In this document: one piece after another, positions 61,553 to 64,000 of the stretch | Layout of the letters: every line of letters begins with the position of its first letter | Position numbering within the stretch: position 1 is the first letter of the stretch | NCBI GenBank assembly: GCA_002840435.1 | Contig: PHAT01000005.1 | Coordinates: 610,460-674,459 of the forward strand | Direction: 5' to 3' | From: Deltaproteobacteria bacterium HGW-Deltaproteobacteria-6 | GTDB lineage: Bacteria; Desulfobacterota; Syntrophia; Syntrophales; Smithellaceae | Length of the DNA: 64,000 bases | Made by a program: the position numbers and the translations under genes | Notes under the pieces: generated by a model | Database searches by the model: none | Told to the model about the DNA's origin: nothing | The model's input: the letters and a program-made list of their open reading frames with translations, nothing else

Positions 61553-62107
61553 ATGAAGAATAAGAACATAAAATATTTGCTCATGACCTTTTCACTGGTT
61601 GCATTGCTGGCGGTGTTTTTTGCCGGCGGTCTTGATGCCGCGCCTAAAGAGAAGAAAGCGGCCGCCTCCAAGTCAAAGACCATCACCGTAAAAGCATGGG
61701 ATTGTGCGGGTTGTCATAAAGACAAGAAAGTGCTTCCGGAAAATCACATAGCGATCAAGGAAATGCCTTATACAGGCTGTCTGGTTTGCCATGTGGCGGG
61801 CGAAGGGAAGGCCGGTACATTAAAGGGCAAGGTTCCGGGCAGCCACCTGCATGCTCTTAAAGGTGTGCAGTGCGCACAATGCCACGGCAAAGTAAAGAAA
61901 CCGGCTCCGGTGGAAATGGCCAAGTGCTTGGCCTGTCACGGCGCAACGGCGAAGCTGGCCGAAAAAACGGCGAAAGTCAAACCGAGCAATCCTCACGAAT
62001 CGCCGCATTACGGGACGGATGCCGACTGCAATCTCTGTCATCATCAGCATGCCAGGTCGGAGAATCTTTGCGCCCAGTGCCATAAGTTTGATTTTATCGT
62101 TCCGTAA
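61553..62107 (+). CDS. Periplasmic hexahaem c-type cytochrome
   Basis: 184 aa with a signal peptide (LMTFSLVALLAVFFAGGLDAA). Six CxxCH sites: CAGCH, CLVCH, CAQCH, CLACH, CNLCH, CAQCH, with many single His residues that could serve as distal ligands (GSHLHALKG, NPHESPHYG). The pattern resembles the cytochrome c7/c3 and flavocytochrome c haem domains, that is, the haem part which in Shewanella FccA is fused to the flavin subunit. It most likely carries electrons to the flavoprotein encoded upstream. Confidence 0.88.
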   Translation: MKNKNIKYLLMTFSLVALLAVFFAGGLDAAPKEKKAAASKSKTITVKAWDCAGCHKDKKVLPENHIAIKEMPYTGCLVCHVAGEGKAGTLKGKVPGSHLHALKGVQCAQCHGKVKKPAPVEMAKCLACHGATAKLAEKTAKVKPSNPHESPHYGTDADCNLCHHQHARSENLCAQCHKFDFIVP

Positions 62108-62144
62108 ACTGAAGTTGATCTGAGCCGACATAAGGAAAAAGATC

Positions 62145-63389
62145 ATGGTGCGTTCGGAAGAATCAGCATGGATGGGATGTGTTAAGGATGCAGCGGGCCG
62201 CGTAATAAACGGCGGTCCGCTGTATTTTGTCTTTTTAATTTTTTTTACTCTTCTCTTCCTCGCCGGTGTCGTTTCCGGCGTTTATTCCCTGTTTATTGCA
62301 GGCAGCCGCCATGCTTACGGCACCTTCCGGGAGATCCCGCTGGCGCTGCTCATTGCCACATACATTTTCTTTGTTGTGGCATCCACCGGGCTTTGTCTGG
62401 TTTCTTCCATCGGACACGTGTTCGGCAACCGAGACTTTCTGCCGATTGCCAAACGTTCCGTCCTTCTGGCTTTAATTACGATCATATCCGGTTTTCTGGT
62501 GATCGGGCTGGAAATCGAAAATCCCTTCCGGATGATGATTTACTTTTTTACATCGCCTAATTTTTCCTCCAACATCTGGTGGATGGGCGCCCTTTACATG
62601 ATGTACATGATTTTTATGGCAATAGAATTTGTTCTGCTCCTGCGCGAATCTCATCGCGTCGCTGCCTTTTTCGGGTTCCTGAGCGTCGCCTTCGGTGTGG
62701 CCGCGCATAGCAATCTGGGCGGTATTTTTGCCATGCTGCATGGCCGGGATCTCTGGTATGGTCCGTTCCTCCCTGTTTATTTCATTATATCGGCAATGAT
62801 GACGGGCAGCGCTTTCATTATCTTTTTCAGTATCGTGGCGCAAAAGCTCCGCAAACAGGCCATGGAAGAGGATGAGAAAAAATCGCTTTTACTGGTCAGT
62901 AAGCTGGCCATGCTGATGATTGCCGCCGTTATGTTTATGACGATCTGGAAGATGATCACGATAACCACGGCCGGTGCAACGCTTCTGATCACCATTTATG
63001 AAATGATCAGCGGAGCGCATGCCTTCAACTTCTGGGTATTGGAGGTGACTTGCGGCATGGTCATTCCTTTTTTTCTGTTTTTGCTTTCCGGGGGCCGGAA
63101 GCAAAGCTTGATGATTGTTGCCGCGAGCTTTATGATCTTCAGTATCTTCTTCATGCGTCTGGATCTGGTGGTGACTGCACAAATTGTTCCTCTTTACTGG
63201 GAACTGGGCGTCAAAGAGTTTTCTCAATTGCTTACTTATACTCCCACGTGGAGAGAAATCCTGGTTGCCATGGGGGGTGCCGGCTTTTGCGGGATGGCGT
63301 TTTTACTGGGGGAAAAGATATTCAACGGTTTTGGCGATGTCCGTTGTGATGAGCCGGTCGAAAACGGAAAGACTGAGAGTGAACCATGA
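62145..63389 (+). CDS. NrfD/PsrC-family integral membrane quinol oxidoreductase subunit
   Basis: 414 aa with about ten membrane helices (for example FVFLIFFTLLFLAGVVSGVYSLF and WWMGALYMMYMIFMAIEFVLLL) and no haem-ligand pattern typical of b-type cytochromes. NrfD/PsrC proteins carry the quinone site and pass electrons to a periplasmic Fe-S partner. ATG 62145 has AAGGAAAA upstream. It begins 37 nt after the cytochrome gene and overlaps the next gene by ATGA, so both are translationally coupled. Confidence 0.9.
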   Translation: MVRSEESAWMGCVKDAAGRVINGGPLYFVFLIFFTLLFLAGVVSGVYSLFIAGSRHAYGTFREIPLALLIATYIFFVVASTGLCLVSSIGHVFGNRDFLPIAKRSVLLALITIISGFLVIGLEIENPFRMMIYFFTSPNFSSNIWWMGALYMMYMIFMAIEFVLLLRESHRVAAFFGFLSVAFGVAAHSNLGGIFAMLHGRDLWYGPFLPVYFIISAMMTGSAFIIFFSIVAQKLRKQAMEEDEKKSLLLVSKLAMLMIAAVMFMTIWKMITITTAGATLLITIYEMISGAHAFNFWVLEVTCGMVIPFFLFLLSGGRKQSLMIVAASFMIFSIFFMRLDLVVTAQIVPLYWELGVKEFSQLLTYTPTWREILVAMGGAGFCGMAFLLGEKIFNGFGDVRCDEPVENGKTESEP

Positions 63390-64000
63390 TTTTCAAGCCG
63401 TTTGACACAGAAAAAATATTGGAAAAATCCGAAAAGATTTCCGAGATGGATCGCCGGAGATTTTTAAAAATCGGTTTCGCGATTACCGGTGTGTTTGCGG
63501 GAGGCTCAATTGTGTCGCTCGTATCCGCCGCTGAAAAAATATTCCCCCCCGGGTCCTTTATGGACAGGTATCCTTATAAACCACACTACTGTATGGTGGT
63601 CCGCGTGGACCAGTGCATCGGCTGCCGCCGCTGCATGAGAGGCTGCATTGACACCAATCATGTGCCGGACTATGGCTGGCGTACGCTCGTCCTGGAAAGG
63701 GAAGTTCCGCTGGCGATCGGACAGAAGAGGGAATTTATCCCGGTGCTTTGCAATCAGTGCAATAATCCGCCCTGCGTCCGCGCTTGCCCCGTGGTTGCGA
63801 CATACAAGGATAAAGCAAACGGCATTGTCATGATGGATAACAAAAAGTGCATCGGCTGTAAAATCTGCATGGTGGCCTGCCCGTACGATGCCCGGTATTT
63901 CAACGAGGAAAAGCACGCTATCGACAAATGCGATTTTTGCTTTGAATCAAGGCTTTCACGCGGCGAGAAAAACGTTGCCTGTTCGGTGGCGTGTCCGGCG
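63386..64000 (+). CDS. Tat-exported 4x[4Fe-4S] ferredoxin-like subunit (DsrO/PsrB/NrfC type), 3' truncated
   Basis: The frame is open to the right edge (205 codons visible). A Tat motif DRRRFLKIGFAITG is at the N-terminus. Cys motifs are CIGCRRCMRGC, CNQCNNPPCVRAC, CIGCKICMVACPYD, and CDFCFESR...CSVACP, enough for four [4Fe-4S] clusters. This is the usual partner of NrfD/PsrC proteins and transfers electrons from the membrane subunit to a periplasmic cytochrome or reductase. The start overlaps the NrfD stop. The C-terminus is beyond the window. Confidence 0.92.
   Translation, partial: MIFKPFDTEKILEKSEKISEMDRRRFLKIGFAITGVFAGGSIVSLVSAAEKIFPPGSFMDRYPYKPHYCMVVRVDQCIGCRRCMRGCIDTNHVPDYGWRTLVLEREVPLAIGQKREFIPVLCNQCNNPPCVRACPVVATYKDKANGIVMMDNKKCIGCKICMVACPYDARYFNEEKHAIDKCDFCFESRLSRGEKNVACSVACPA

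Overview
The window looks like a chromosomal segment of an anaerobic member of the former Deltaproteobacteria (Desulfobacterota; I would guess the Syntrophales/Smithella-Syntrophus neighbourhood, as inference only). The reasons are a tungsten/molybdenum aldehyde:ferredoxin oxidoreductase domain, several periplasmic multihaem cytochromes, Tat-exported flavin reductases, an NrfD/PsrC-type membrane protein, an MglA-roadblock pair, and a very dense two-component and c-di-GMP signalling complement. I see no rRNA, tRNA, CRISPR array, prophage or intact insertion sequence.

Layout. 0-4.6 kb: the end of an AOR-alcohol dehydrogenase fusion, a ThDP-dependent 2-oxoacid enzyme and a quinone-oxidoreductase-like MDR protein. 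4.6-7.2 kb: a YtpB-like terpene synthase (minus strand) and a YhiN-type flavoprotein. 7.4-12.1 kb: a roadblock-MglA operon with two repeat-rich acidic proteins and a tiny zinc ribbon. 12.3-17.1 kb: housekeeping and membrane genes (hydrolase-membrane fusion, RhlE, acyltransferase, GIY-YIG). 17.3-22.8 kb: a TetR-HlyD-ABC-ABC-permease-permease efflux operon of the ybhGFSR type. 22.8-26.4 kb: an unknown protein, PilZ, an HD-GYP-type N-domain, HDOD and a degenerate GGDEF protein. 26.5-35.1 kb: thioesterase, hybrid kinase, fructose bisphosphatase and aldolase, alcohol dehydrogenase, nitroreductase and Nnr. 35.5-47.9 kb: a signalling island with an HD-GYP protein, a kinase-less Cache/PAS/PocR sensor, a V4R protein, a cytoplasmic hybrid kinase with HPt, and three successive genes carrying near-identical receiver domains. 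47.9-53.4 kb (minus strand): polyprenyl synthase, then rimO-ftsK-plsC. 53.6-64 kb: a respiratory region.

The respiratory region is the most interesting part. It holds two paralogous Tat-exported flavoproteins of the fumarate reductase family, whose substrate pocket differs from real fumarate reductases. It also holds an undecahaem cytochrome whose reading frame is crossed by an in-frame UGA with a SECIS-like hairpin exactly where a selenocysteine insertion signal should lie, a periplasmic rhodanese, an octahaem OTR-type cytochrome, and an operon of flavoprotein, hexahaem cytochrome, NrfD-type quinol oxidase and Tat-exported 4x[4Fe-4S] protein that runs off the right edge. The last set has the parts of a complete electron path from menaquinol to a periplasmic flavin-dependent reductase.

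All functional calls are from reading motifs by eye; no database search was run.
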